Below, piece by piece: positions 35,203-43,395 of a stretch of 64,000 bases of DNA (position 1 is the first letter of the stretch; each line of letters starts with the position of its first letter). The stretch is from Butyricimonas sp. Marseille-P3923 (lineage in GTDB: Bacteria; Bacteroidota; Bacteroidia; Bacteroidales; Marinifilaceae). The translations under genes and the position numbers were made by a program. The notes under the pieces were generated by a model that saw nothing but the letters and a program-made list of their open reading frames with translations, was not told where the DNA came from and ran no database searches. The stretch covers positions 62,001 through 126,000 of the forward strand of contig NZ_FXXL01000004.1 in the NCBI RefSeq assembly GCF_900184685.1. The letters run 5' to 3'.

Positions 35203-37224
35203 ATGAAAAGTAAGTTCGTAATTATTGTAATGCTGTTATGTAGCCTTGCTGGCAGAGTATTCGGGCAAGAGGAAAACGTCGCTCAAGACCCGCAAGAGAA
35301 CTCTCGATTAACATTAAATCCGGAGGTTCCGATTACCGGTCAGCCTTTAGAATTGGTTTATGACCCGGCAGGCGGTCCGCTAGAGGGGAAGACAGACTTG
35401 GTCGGGATAGTGTATATGTATAATTTCTATCGTTGGGAGATCAGCGACGTGCAGTTGAAACAAGACGGAGAATTGTGGAAAGGTACATTCGACGTACCGG
35501 ATAATTGTGCTTTCATTGCCTTTAAATTTCAATCCACCTTTACTTTGCAACCGGATACGACGGACAATAATGAAGATAAGGGATTTATGTTCATCCCGAA
35601 AGACGTTGTCGGGGATTACCTGCCGGGAAGGTATCTTGCTTGGGGAATGTTCCGTATGCCTTCATTTGGTGAAGGTTCTGGAAATTATTTCTCGGGGAAC
35701 TACAAGGAAATTACCGATGAAGCCTTGATGTTTTGGGTAGATCAGGAAACGAAACATTATCCCCAGTACGGACGTCATTTTTTCGGTATAATGAAGTCCG
35801 TTTTGAGAAAGATGTACGGGGAAAATGCCAGTCGGGGAATAGCACATTTGCTTAAAACAATGGAGAGCCAAGCTGATTTGACAGAGAATGAATACATGGA
35901 AATAAGCCATACCTATCGTTATGATTTAAAGAATAAAGAAAAAGCGGATAGTGTAGATCAGGTTATTCTCGAAATGTTTCCCCGTGGCGGTTTAGCCCGG
36001 TTTAACCATTCTTTTACATTAAACACCGTTACTCCCGATGAATATTTTGTCGTTGCCGAGCAATTCAGGAAAGATTTCCCGATAGCGGAGTGGCGAAAGA
36101 ATCCCGATTCGAAAGGATTCGTGTACTCTAATTTTTACCGGGAACTGGCTGTAAAATATTATAAGGAAAGCGACTACAAGAAATTGGAGGAAATATTGCC
36201 GGAAATGGATATGGTTATGCTTAATGCTGTTTACAAGAAAACCGTGGAATACGCGATTCGGAAAACTCCCATCCCGGCAGAAACTTTTGTTGACGTATCC
36301 AAGAGATTTATTGACGAGATGATACGGAAAGTGAATGACGGTTCTTATATGCAAGGATTGCAATATTCACCTCGGCAAGCGGAAGAATTAGCTCGTCAGT
36401 GGTTGTATTATTATATTAGTGTTCACGCGCAGGTGGCAGAGAAAAGTGGGCGTTACGAGGAAGCCGTCAACACGATGAACGCGATAGAAGAAGAGCAACG
36501 ATATCTCTTTTATCCGGCAGGGAACGAGGCGTATGTGGCAAGTTTGGAGAAATTAGGACGTCAGGCTGAGGCTTTCGAGGCGATGAAGGGGGCAGCAGGT
36601 GCAGGACAGATGACTCCGGTTATTTATGACAAATTGAGAGTGTACTACAATGGCTTAAAAAAGAAACCGGCGACTTTTGAAGCTTGGGTATCATCATTGA
36701 AGCCCAAAAGTGAAGTGGAAAAAATAAAGAATAAACTTCGGGCAAAGATGATAGACATACCTTTTGAGCCGTTTGCTTTGGAATCGCATCTCGGCGGTAA
36801 GGTAAAATCTGCAAGTTTCAAAAAGAATGATATCGTGATTCTCGATTTTTGGGCATTGTGGTGCGCCCCGTGTATTGCGGCGTTAGACGGGATGCAAATG
36901 GCTGTAGACCTTTATGCCGGTGATTCAAGCGTGAAATTCTATTTCATCATCACGCAGGACGAACCCAATAAAGAAAAAATAGATGCCCTGTGGAAAAAGA
37001 ATAACTTCCACGGTATGGAAGTACTTTACGATGCTAACCGAGAGGGAAAGAAATCTCGTGATATGGTGTATAAATCCATGTTTCCCGGGACTTCGGGCAT
37101 TCCCCAGAAAGCCATCCTTAAAAACGGTCGTATCCGTTATCTGGCAGAAGGATACGGTGGAAGCCCCAGCGGTTTGATGGATGAAATTTCTTACGTGGTT
37201 GAAATGCTAAAAGAGGAAAAATGA
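35203..37224 (+). CDS. Large TlpA-type thioredoxin-fold protein (673 aa)
   Basis: Signal peptide (FVIIVMLLCSLAGRVFG), an N-terminal beta domain (SRLTLNPEVPITGQPLELV), a long helical middle part and a C-terminal thioredoxin domain. The active site is DFWALWCAPCIAALDG near residue 552, with SGIPQKAIL as the cis-proline region. Close paralogue of 6876-8882 over its whole length, including NDGSYM and YGGSPSGLMDEISYV. The active-site dipeptide is AP here and GP in the other copy, which usually means a different redox potential. Overlaps the next gene by 4 nt (ATGA). Confidence 0.9.
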   Translation: MKSKFVIIVMLLCSLAGRVFGQEENVAQDPQENSRLTLNPEVPITGQPLELVYDPAGGPLEGKTDLVGIVYMYNFYRWEISDVQLKQDGELWKGTFDVPDNCAFIAFKFQSTFTLQPDTTDNNEDKGFMFIPKDVVGDYLPGRYLAWGMFRMPSFGEGSGNYFSGNYKEITDEALMFWVDQETKHYPQYGRHFFGIMKSVLRKMYGENASRGIAHLLKTMESQADLTENEYMEISHTYRYDLKNKEKADSVDQVILEMFPRGGLARFNHSFTLNTVTPDEYFVVAEQFRKDFPIAEWRKNPDSKGFVYSNFYRELAVKYYKESDYKKLEEILPEMDMVMLNAVYKKTVEYAIRKTPIPAETFVDVSKRFIDEMIRKVNDGSYMQGLQYSPRQAEELARQWLYYYISVHAQVAEKSGRYEEAVNTMNAIEEEQRYLFYPAGNEAYVASLEKLGRQAEAFEAMKGAAGAGQMTPVIYDKLRVYYNGLKKKPATFEAWVSSLKPKSEVEKIKNKLRAKMIDIPFEPFALESHLGGKVKSASFKKNDIVILDFWALWCAPCIAALDGMQMAVDLYAGDSSVKFYFIITQDEPNKEKIDALWKKNNFHGMEVLYDANREGKKSRDMVYKSMFPGTSGIPQKAILKNGRIRYLAEGYGGSPSGLMDEISYVVEMLKEEK

Positions 37225-38405
37225 TGGTATTCAAAAATAGTTTTATAGTCCTGCTGCTTGCGGTAGCGGGACTCTTTTGCTCCTGCGGGGACGGGAATAA
37301 TTACACGCTTACCGGTAGTCTGCCGACACGTTACGACGGATGTCGGGTATTGTTATCTCCCGCGACATATTTTTTCTTGCCAGATAAATCCATTCCGGTA
37401 GATAGCGGTATAATCAAAAACGGAGAGTTCCGGTTTCGGGGAACGGTACAGGAACCCGCGGTGTTTGTATTGACCATCGAGGACGTTCGTGACAACAGGA
37501 TTCCGGGAATGTCTTCCGTACCGGTGATTATCGAGCGTGGCAATATTAAAGTTCTTTATGACACGACAGGGATAACCTTGTCCGGAACCCTTGCTAATGA
37601 CCGTTACATGGCGACAATCGGGAAAGGAAAACAGGAAATTCAACGCAGAAGCCAAATATTATTCCGCGAGCGGGATAGCGTGCAGCAATTAGCGGGCAAT
37701 GTCAGTAACGAGATAAATAATTACTACAACGAGCAAAGTCGAATTATCTTTAGAGAAATCATGGTACCTGCTGCCGAGGAATTTATCAGCGAGTATGCCG
37801 GAACAAGCACGGGTGACTATTTTTTCTTCACTTGTTGCTCGAAAGATATTTATAGTGATGCATTTGTCGAGAGAATCTACCCGACAATCAATCCGGAACT
37901 TCGGGAACAGTACGAAACGTTCATAAGGACACGTCAGGAAAAGCAGAATTATTTTTCTAGTTCGCAAAAAGCAACGGAAGTGGGGAGGCCTTTCCGTGAG
38001 ATTGTTGCGCGAACTATCGAGGGGAAAGAAGTCCGTTTGTCGGAACAAGTGAAAAAAGGAGGACTCGTGTTGTTGGATTTTTGGGGTTCGTGGTGCGTGC
38101 CCTGTATTCAAGAAATGCCTTTGTTGAAAGAATTGTATGGAAAATACGGGAAAAAAGGCTTGGTAATCATCGGTATCTCGCTTGACAAAGAACGGGAAAA
38201 ATGGCAAAGTTCTCTTGAAAAACACAAACCGATAGGAATTCAAATTTCCGAGTTGAAAGGTTGGGAAAGCGCTTCCCGTAATGATTACGGGGTTCAAGCC
38301 ATACCGTTCACGCTGCTGATAGATGGTTCCGGGAAGATTATTGCCCGCAATCCGCACGGTCCGAAATTGGTCGAAGCCGTAGAGGAATACTTTAATCGTA
38401 AGTAA
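37221..38405 (+). CDS. TlpA-type thioredoxin lipoprotein with DUF4369-like N-terminus
   Basis: 394 residues, lipoprotein (AGLFCSCGDG, Cys20 or Cys22). DUF4369-type beta domain (YTLTGSLPTRYDGCRVLLSP), helical linker, and a thioredoxin domain with DFWGSWCVPCIQEMP near residue 290 and YGVQAIPFTLLID as the cis-proline region. Translationally coupled to the large TlpA gene. Paralogue of 8882-10057. Last gene of cassette 2. Confidence 0.93.
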   Translation: MMVFKNSFIVLLLAVAGLFCSCGDGNNYTLTGSLPTRYDGCRVLLSPATYFFLPDKSIPVDSGIIKNGEFRFRGTVQEPAVFVLTIEDVRDNRIPGMSSVPVIIERGNIKVLYDTTGITLSGTLANDRYMATIGKGKQEIQRRSQILFRERDSVQQLAGNVSNEINNYYNEQSRIIFREIMVPAAEEFISEYAGTSTGDYFFFTCCSKDIYSDAFVERIYPTINPELREQYETFIRTRQEKQNYFSSSQKATEVGRPFREIVARTIEGKEVRLSEQVKKGGLVLLDFWGSWCVPCIQEMPLLKELYGKYGKKGLVIIGISLDKEREKWQSSLEKHKPIGIQISELKGWESASRNDYGVQAIPFTLLIDGSGKIIARNPHGPKLVEAVEEYFNRK

Positions 38406-38422
38406 GTTAGTGCTTTTCAGTT

Positions 38423-38470
38423 AAACAGGAGGGAGTTAAAAGTCATTTTAAACTCCCTCCTGTTTTATAT
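38423..38470. terminator. Strong terminator at the end of cassette 2
   Basis: AACAGGAGGGAGTT pairs perfectly with AACTCCCTCCTGTT (14 bp), followed by TTATATT. An inner AAAA/TTTT extends the stem. It lies between convergent genes and could serve both, although the T-tract favours the plus strand. Confidence 0.85.
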
Positions 38471-38483
38471 TCTTAAGGTAGGC

Positions 38484-38978
38484 TCAATTATTCTCTCCGC
38501 AACCGCCGCATCCTTTGCAGTCATGCTTCTTTCCGTTCACAGCCGGGTTGTCTTGTCCGCCCCGTTGTCCGCGGTGATTCATACCTTCTTTGCGACGTTT
38601 TGCCATTTCTTGTTTTCTCTTTTCCAAGTTGGTTTGGTAAATTTTATATTGCTCTTCCGTCAAAATCTTTTTTAAGGATAAGTTTTGTTGGTCTTCTATT
38701 TTTTGGTTGTAGAACGTCATGGAATCACGTTGTCCTTGGTATTTTTTCATGACTTCGCCTATTTTTATGAAATTTTCCGTGAACAATTCTTTTACTTGTT
38801 TTTCTTGTTTCTCATTGAGTTTCAGTTCTGTTTTCGTGCGCTCGACCAGTTTATTGACCATTTCTTCGGGGTTCATGTGACCTCTCGGGCCTCGATGTTG
38901 TGGACCTCGTTCTTGTGCGTTCAAACTTACTGTCATTAAAAGGAATAATGACGAAATGATTAGGGTTAAAGTTTTCAT
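38484..38978 (-). CDS. Small Spy-like periplasmic protein with Cys-rich tail
   Basis: 164 residues. Signal peptide (LTLIISSLFLLMTVSLNA) ends before QERGPQHRGPRG. The helical body (TELKLNEKQEKQVKELFTEN, LKKILTEEQYKIYQ) repeats the LTxxQ-type pattern of Spy/CpxP proteins and of the Bacteroidota DUF4890 group. The C-terminus is His-, Gly- and Cys-rich (KKHDCKGCGGCGENN), with three cysteines in CxxCxxC spacing, which suggests metal binding. The function may be chaperone or metal sensing. The gene converges with cassette 2. Confidence 0.75.
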   Translation of the reverse strand: MKTLTLIISSLFLLMTVSLNAQERGPQHRGPRGHMNPEEMVNKLVERTKTELKLNEKQEKQVKELFTENFIKIGEVMKKYQGQRDSMTFYNQKIEDQQNLSLKKILTEEQYKIYQTNLEKRKQEMAKRRKEGMNHRGQRGGQDNPAVNGKKHDCKGCGGCGENN

Positions 38979-39115
38979 GTTTTATTCTTTAATTGTTTAT
39001 AATCGCGTGGAATCCATATATATAATTCCATGCTCGTTCTTTTAATCTATCTGATTCTAAGACAAAAAACGAAGAGAAAGGTTTATTGTTTCCATCCCTT
39101 GTTTGAAAAAATAGT

Positions 39116-39123
39116 TACTTTTG
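39116..39123 (+). promoter_or_regulatory. Promoter -7 element (TACTTTTG)
   Basis: Matches TAnnTTTG. Transcription would begin near 39130, which excludes the TTG at 39121 and supports ATG 39136 or 39148 for the DJ-1-type gene. Confidence 0.5.
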
Positions 39124-39147
39124 TTATTGGATAAAATGATAATTAAT

Positions 39148-39741
39148 ATGAAGCAAGAAGTTTTATTTATTATTCTGGATGGATATGCCGATTGGGAAGG
39201 GGCATTCCTCGCAACCGCGTTGAGTACCGGAGTTATGCCGGGCAGTGAAGTGAAATACACGGTAAGGACCGTCGCCCCGACTTTGGAACTCGTGCCCTCG
39301 ATAGGGGGATTCCGCACGCTGCCCGATTATAGTTTCGAGACCATGCCCGATGATTACGCAGCTTTGGTTCTGGTCGGCGGAACGAGTTGGTTTTCGCCCG
39401 AGGCGGAACAAGTAGTATCTATCGTCCGGAGAGCCTTGGAACGAGGGAAAATCGTGGGTGCGATTTGCAACGCTTCCGTCTTCATGGGTATCCACGGTTT
39501 CTTGAATGACGTGAAGCACACGAGCAACACGCTTCCCTACCTGAAACAATATGCCGGAGAACGGTACACGAATGAAGCGGGTTACGTCGAGGCACAAGCC
39601 GTCGGCGACCGGAATATCGTGACCGCTAATGGCTGCGGGTACATCGAATTTACCCGTGAATTGCTGTTGCTGCTGAAAGCCGACGAACCCGCTAGAATAG
39701 AGGAAGCCTGTGATTTTTACAAGAATGGATACGTGAGGTAG
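39148..39741 (+). CDS. DJ-1/PfpI-family protein (glutamine amidotransferase fold)
   Basis: 197 residues from the ATG at 39148. The Glu in GYADWEGAFLA (residue 17) and the nucleophile Cys107 in VGAICNASVFMG form the family site. LVLVGGTSWF is the usual strand before the elbow. Related proteins are proteases, glyoxalase-like deglycases or stress chaperones; this sequence does not decide between them. Probably monocistronic. Three 33-bp repeats start 8 nt after its stop. Confidence 0.9.
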   Translation: MKQEVLFIILDGYADWEGAFLATALSTGVMPGSEVKYTVRTVAPTLELVPSIGGFRTLPDYSFETMPDDYAALVLVGGTSWFSPEAEQVVSIVRRALERGKIVGAICNASVFMGIHGFLNDVKHTSNTLPYLKQYAGERYTNEAGYVEAQAVGDRNIVTANGCGYIEFTRELLLLLKADEPARIEEACDFYKNGYVR

Positions 39742-39748
39742 GGAAACG

Positions 39749-39847
39749 TTTGCTTTGGATTCTTTACATGAAAACCTATTTTTTGCTTTGGAATCATTAC
39801 AAATATTGATTCCATTTGCTTTGGTTTTGTTACAAACGTGCTCATCT
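39749..39847 (+). repeat. Three direct repeats with a 33-bp period
   Basis: TTTGCTTTGG occurs at 39749, 39782 and 39815, exactly 33 bp apart. Each copy is followed after four or five variable bases by TTACA. The remaining bases of each unit differ. The arrangement is like iterated protein-binding sites. The rest of the gap to 40037 has no convincing gene. Confidence 0.75.
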
Positions 39848-40037
39848 TCGCTCGCTTCATATTTTTATGTCTGATGCTCCGCACGACTTGGCAATCAGGG
39901 TTTGGAGCAATCGAATGAGCGTAGACGAAGTGAAAGAGTCTAGTACGGGAAAAATATTCAAGTTACTTAATATCCCTTATTACTACGTGGGCGTTTTGGA
40001 TAAAATTTTGGATAACGTGTTATTATAAACTTTACCG

Positions 40038-40397
40038 ATGAATATTGAAGAATACAGAGATTATTGCCTGTCTGTAAAAGGGGCGACGGAATGTATGCCG
40101 TTTGACGAGTACACCTTGGTCTATAAAATCATGGATAAGATGTTTACTTTTGCCCCGTTGCGCACTAAGGACGGACGATTCTGGGCGAACTTGAAATGTG
40201 ATCCGGCTAAATCGGTGGAGTTGATGGAGCGTTACGATGGAATTTTCTTTGGTTTCTATTCGGATAAAAAATATTGGATAACGGTATATCTGGAAAGTGA
40301 TGTGCCCGATAAACTAATCAAAGAATTGATAAATCACTCGGTGGAAGAAGTGGTCAAAAAGCTGCCTAGAAAGAAAAGGGATGAATATAACGCGTAG
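40038..40397 (+). CDS. MmcQ/YjbR-family protein
   Basis: 119 residues, cytoplasmic. Family pattern: MNIEEYRDYCLSVKGATECM, then FDEYTLVYKIMDKMFTF, then NLKCDPAKSVELMERY and KKYWITVYLESDVPDKLI. The YjbR fold resembles a double-wing DNA-binding motif, but no function is proved. It overlaps the next gene by 17 nt, so they form an operon. Confidence 0.93.
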   Translation: MNIEEYRDYCLSVKGATECMPFDEYTLVYKIMDKMFTFAPLRTKDGRFWANLKCDPAKSVELMERYDGIFFGFYSDKKYWITVYLESDVPDKLIKELINHSVEEVVKKLPRKKRDEYNA

Positions 40398-41148
40398 ATA
40401 CGGGAGTGCCCCGTACTCCGTTGTTTTGGTTCATGGCGGACCGGGTGCTAAAGGTTCTTTAAAGCCTATGGCTGAAGAACTATCTTTACAAAACGGAGTG
40501 TTGGAACCATTCCAGACCCGCTATTCGATCGAGGAATTGATACAGGAACTTCACGAGCAGGTTTGCCGTGAAACCGATGGGGCGGTGACTTTTGTCGGTC
40601 ATTCATGGGGGGCATGGCTGATTATCTTGTTTGCCGTGCGATACCCGGAACGGGTAAAACAACTTGTGCTGGTCGGGTGTCCCCCTTTCGAGGAAAAGTA
40701 TGTACTTCAAATCATGGATAATCGTTTGAAAAGACTTTCGCCGGGGGAGCGGGAACGTTTTGAAAGATGCCTGCGGGAATTATCGGGAAACGCCACGGAT
40801 AAAGATATGGAAGAATTGGGTAAGATCGTTGCCCAATGTGATAACTATCATGTATCGGATTTCACGAATGAATACGAACCGGATGGACAGATGTATGCAT
40901 GGGTTTGGACGGAGGCGGCAACACTCCGGCGGGAGGGATATTTCATGAAGATTCTTCCGCGGCTACGATCCGAAGTACATGTTATTCATGGCAGCTTGGA
41001 CCCGCACCCCTTAAATGGAATAATCGAACCTTTGCGCGAGGCTAAAGTCAATTATGATCTACACGTGTTGGAACGTTGTGGGCATTCCCCGTTCTTGGAG
41101 ATTGAAGCGAAAGAGGAATTTTATAAAAGTATCGGACGTGTTCTGTAA
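40381..41148 (+). CDS. Alpha/beta hydrolase
   Basis: 255 residues. Oxyanion loop VVLVHGGPGAKGS, nucleophile elbow FVGHSWGAWL (GxSxG), Asp in VIHGSLDPHP and catalytic His in LERCGHSPFLEIEAKEEF. The HGGPG motif is typical of prolyl iminopeptidase-like and related esterases, but the sequence is short for a true peptidase. Substrate unknown. Starts inside the MmcQ/YjbR gene. Confidence 0.9.
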   Translation: MNITRRYGSAPYSVVLVHGGPGAKGSLKPMAEELSLQNGVLEPFQTRYSIEELIQELHEQVCRETDGAVTFVGHSWGAWLIILFAVRYPERVKQLVLVGCPPFEEKYVLQIMDNRLKRLSPGERERFERCLRELSGNATDKDMEELGKIVAQCDNYHVSDFTNEYEPDGQMYAWVWTEAATLRREGYFMKILPRLRSEVHVIHGSLDPHPLNGIIEPLREAKVNYDLHVLERCGHSPFLEIEAKEEFYKSIGRVL

Positions 41149-41183
41149 ATCATGGGGTAAATAAGTTATTCCATTTTTTATTG

Positions 41184-41191
41184 TATTTTTG
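41184..41191 (+). promoter_or_regulatory. Promoter -7 element (TATTTTTG)
   Basis: Matches TAnnTTTG, 20 nt before the proposed TTG start of the sigma gene, giving a leader of about 14 nt. No clear -33 TTTG. Confidence 0.5.
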
Positions 41192-41211
41192 TAGGAGAAA
41201 ATGGCGTTAAT

Positions 41212-41769
41212 TTGGACACGAGAGAAGTAGATATAATTCAAGAATTTGCTCGCGGAGGGGAGAAAGCGTTCCGTGTGCTGTACGACAGGTACGTGGTTGC
41301 CTTGCGTTATTTCGCGGCGAAGTACGTGACTGACGAGGATGTGATCGAGGATGTCGTGCAGGATGCTTTTGTGGCGTTGTGGGAGAAAAGGATGGAATTT
41401 CGGGTGGAAAATGCCGTGAAGGCTTATCTCTATAAAGCCGTGCGGCACGATTGCTTGAATTTGCTCCGGCATCGGCAGGTGGAAAATAAGTATGCCGAAA
41501 GGATGATTCGGGAAGGGGATGATTCGGAGTCTTTTCTCGATCAGATTCTGGAATCCGAGATATTTCAGGCTTTACTTTCCGTGTTCGACGAACTGTCCCC
41601 CGCCTGCAAAGAGGTGTATCAAATGAGTCTGGACGGGTGTAGCCACGAGGAGATTGCCCGGAAATTGAATATTTCGGTTAATACCGTGAAAAAGCACAAG
41701 AATAACGCCAATCATTACATGAAAGAGCGTTTGAAAAATGTGTTGTCTATCCTGTTGTGGATTTCCTAA
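41212..41769 (+). CDS. ECF sigma-70 factor, cassette 3
   Basis: 185 residues, apparently starting with TTG at 41212: no ATG exists in frame upstream, and the ATG at 41201 is in another frame. Region 2: FRVLYDRYVVALRYFAAKYV and VIEDVVQDAFVALWEK. Region 4: FDELSPACKEVYQMSLDG then HEEIARKLNISVNTVKKH. It should control the cassette that starts at 42131. Unusual start codon, otherwise a normal FecI-like factor. Confidence 0.93.
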   Translation: MDTREVDIIQEFARGGEKAFRVLYDRYVVALRYFAAKYVTDEDVIEDVVQDAFVALWEKRMEFRVENAVKAYLYKAVRHDCLNLLRHRQVENKYAERMIREGDDSESFLDQILESEIFQALLSVFDELSPACKEVYQMSLDGCSHEEIARKLNISVNTVKKHKNNANHYMKERLKNVLSILLWIS

Positions 41770-41845
41770 GAACGAGTCGCGTTAATCCTTAATTTTATAA
41801 AATAAGTAATATTTTATATTATATTGATTTGTACTTGCTTTATAG

Positions 41846-41910
41846 CATCTCCCATTCAACTCCTATTCAACTCCCATTTATCTCCTATTATAATAGGAAA
41901 TGAATAGGAA
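41846..41910 (+). repeat. Four 11-bp tandem repeats ending in a palindrome
   Basis: CTCCCATTCAA, CTCCTATTCAA, CTCCCATTTAT and CTCCTATTATA run head to tail from 41849 to 41892. TCCTATTATAATAGGA (41883-41898) is a perfect 16-bp palindrome, and GAATAGGAA follows in reverse orientation. It lies in the 286-nt gap between sigma factor and fecR. The rest of the gap is AT-rich with nothing I can name. Confidence 0.8.
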
Positions 41911-42130
41911 TTATTTAGTAATTGAATACAAATTTATTCAATTGAAATACTTTGTATGTAGTAGAAAGATAAATATCTTTTGGAGGATTACCCCTAAATT
42001 TTTTCAGAAATTGTAGCTATATAATAGCTTGATTTTTAGCGTAAAATAAAAAAGTATGAAAAAAAGTGTGTTTTGGTATTACACCAAACGCTACTTCGCG
42101 TGCTTTAGTATAAAACCAAAGAACAAAAGT

Positions 42131-43297
42131 ATGCAAATACGGGATGACGATAGGATAAAACGATTGATTTTGAACCACGTGAAGGGTGAGTTGGATGACG
42201 CGGGTGAACGGGAGTTGAGGGCTTGGCGGGAAGCAAACGAAGAGCACGAGGAGATGTTTCAACGATTGGTGTCCATGCGGAATCTGGAAGAAGGATTCCG
42301 TCGGTTCGTGAAATCGCCGGAGGCGGAAAATTGGGCGTGGGAGAGGATTTTGAACCGGACGACATGTGGGGAACGGCGTGCGCGGAGATTGTCGTGGATT
42401 CGGTATGCGGCGATGTTTGCTTTACCGTTGGTTATCGGGGGAATTGTTTATTTTTCCCTGAATCGTGAGGGCGAGAAGGCACAGGTGGCTGTTGTGGCGG
42501 AAATAACTCCGGGGAAGGCAAAGGCTGAACTTATTTTGCCGGGTGGTGACAAGGTTTTGTTGACAGACGGGGCAAACCGGACGGTGGGGAACGGGGTAAG
42601 TAATGCAGGCGATACATTGCGATATGAAGATGCGGAAGAGGGACAACCGGGCGGAGCGGAGGAATATCATTTGTTGCGGATACCGCGGGGCGGGGAATAC
42701 ACGCTCGTGCTGGCGGACGGGACAACGGTGTACCTGAATGCCGAGTCAGAGTTGAGGTATCCCGTGAAGTTCTCGGGCGAGAGGCGGAAAGTGTATTTGC
42801 GGGGGGAGGCTTACTTCGACGTGGTGCGTGATGAACAGAAGCCTTTCACGGTGGAGGCGAGAGGCGTGGAGGTATTGGTGTTGGGTACATCCTTCGGGGT
42901 GCGGGCATACGAGGGAGAGGAAAACGTGTTGACCACGTTGGTGCAGGGACGGGTGGACGTGTCGGCAGAAGGACAGCGTGTGAAGTTGATACCCGGACAA
43001 CAGGCTGATTTCAATCGGGAGAGCGATCGGTTGACGGTGGCGGAAGTGGATGTAGAGTTGTATGTCGGTTGGAAGGACGGGCGATTGGTGTTTGATAATC
43101 AGCCGTTATCTGCCATCTTGGATGAATTGGGACGCTGGTACTCGTTCGACGTGACTTACGCTAACGAGGAGTTGAAGCGGATTCCTTATTCGGTGAATAT
43201 CAAGAAGCACGAGGATATCGCTCACGTGTTGAAGTTTATCGAACGGACGGGAAAGGTAAAATTTGAGATTAATAAGAATAAAATTGTAGTGAAATAA
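42131..43297 (+). CDS. FecR-family anti-sigma factor, cassette 3
   Basis: 388 residues from the ATG at 42131; a 25-residue extension to ATG 42056 is possible, but related proteins start at the equivalent of 42131. Cytoplasmic domain IKRLILNHVKGELDDAGERE, membrane helix near residue 82 (RYAAMFALPLVIGGIVYFSL), then the FecR domain (LADGTTVYLNAESELRYP, GEAYFDVVRDEQKPFTV, VLGTSFGVRAY) and the C-terminal domain (DNQPLSAILDELGRWYSFDV). G+C is high (33 of 60 in 42721-42780), like the whole of cassette 3. Confidence 0.95.
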   Translation: MQIRDDDRIKRLILNHVKGELDDAGERELRAWREANEEHEEMFQRLVSMRNLEEGFRRFVKSPEAENWAWERILNRTTCGERRARRLSWIRYAAMFALPLVIGGIVYFSLNREGEKAQVAVVAEITPGKAKAELILPGGDKVLLTDGANRTVGNGVSNAGDTLRYEDAEEGQPGGAEEYHLLRIPRGGEYTLVLADGTTVYLNAESELRYPVKFSGERRKVYLRGEAYFDVVRDEQKPFTVEARGVEVLVLGTSFGVRAYEGEENVLTTLVQGRVDVSAEGQRVKLIPGQQADFNRESDRLTVAEVDVELYVGWKDGRLVFDNQPLSAILDELGRWYSFDVTYANEELKRIPYSVNIKKHEDIAHVLKFIERTGKVKFEINKNKIVVK

Positions 43298-43300
43298 AAA

Positions 43301-43332
43301 CAAAGGAGCGGTGCTGCAAACACTGCCCCTTG
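43301..43332 (+). promoter_or_regulatory. Stem-loop between fecR and susC (cassette 3)
   Basis: CAAAGGAGCGGTG (43301-43313) pairs with CACTGCCCCTTG (43321-43332) with one bulged A, one A-C mismatch and one G-U pair. The loop is CTGCAAA. It starts 3 nt after the fecR stop and ends 63 nt before the susC ATG. Third example of this arrangement. Confidence 0.55.
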
Positions 43333-43395
43333 TCAAACTTTTCAATCCTGCTGCAAACAGGTGTTGAAATATTGTCGAATCTTAAACACAAAGTT

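Noticed and set aside
39749-39847. Possible CRISPR-like array of three units
   Set aside because: Only about 20 of 33 bases are similar, with no spacer boundary and no cas genes. A set of binding sites fits better.
39816-40028. 70-residue open frame before the MmcQ/YjbR gene
   Set aside because: It starts with TTG inside the third 33-bp repeat, has no family resemblance and no recognisable start context. It cannot be fully excluded.
41846-41910. Possible small CRISPR array
   Set aside because: Units are 11 bp with no spacers, and no cas genes were seen.
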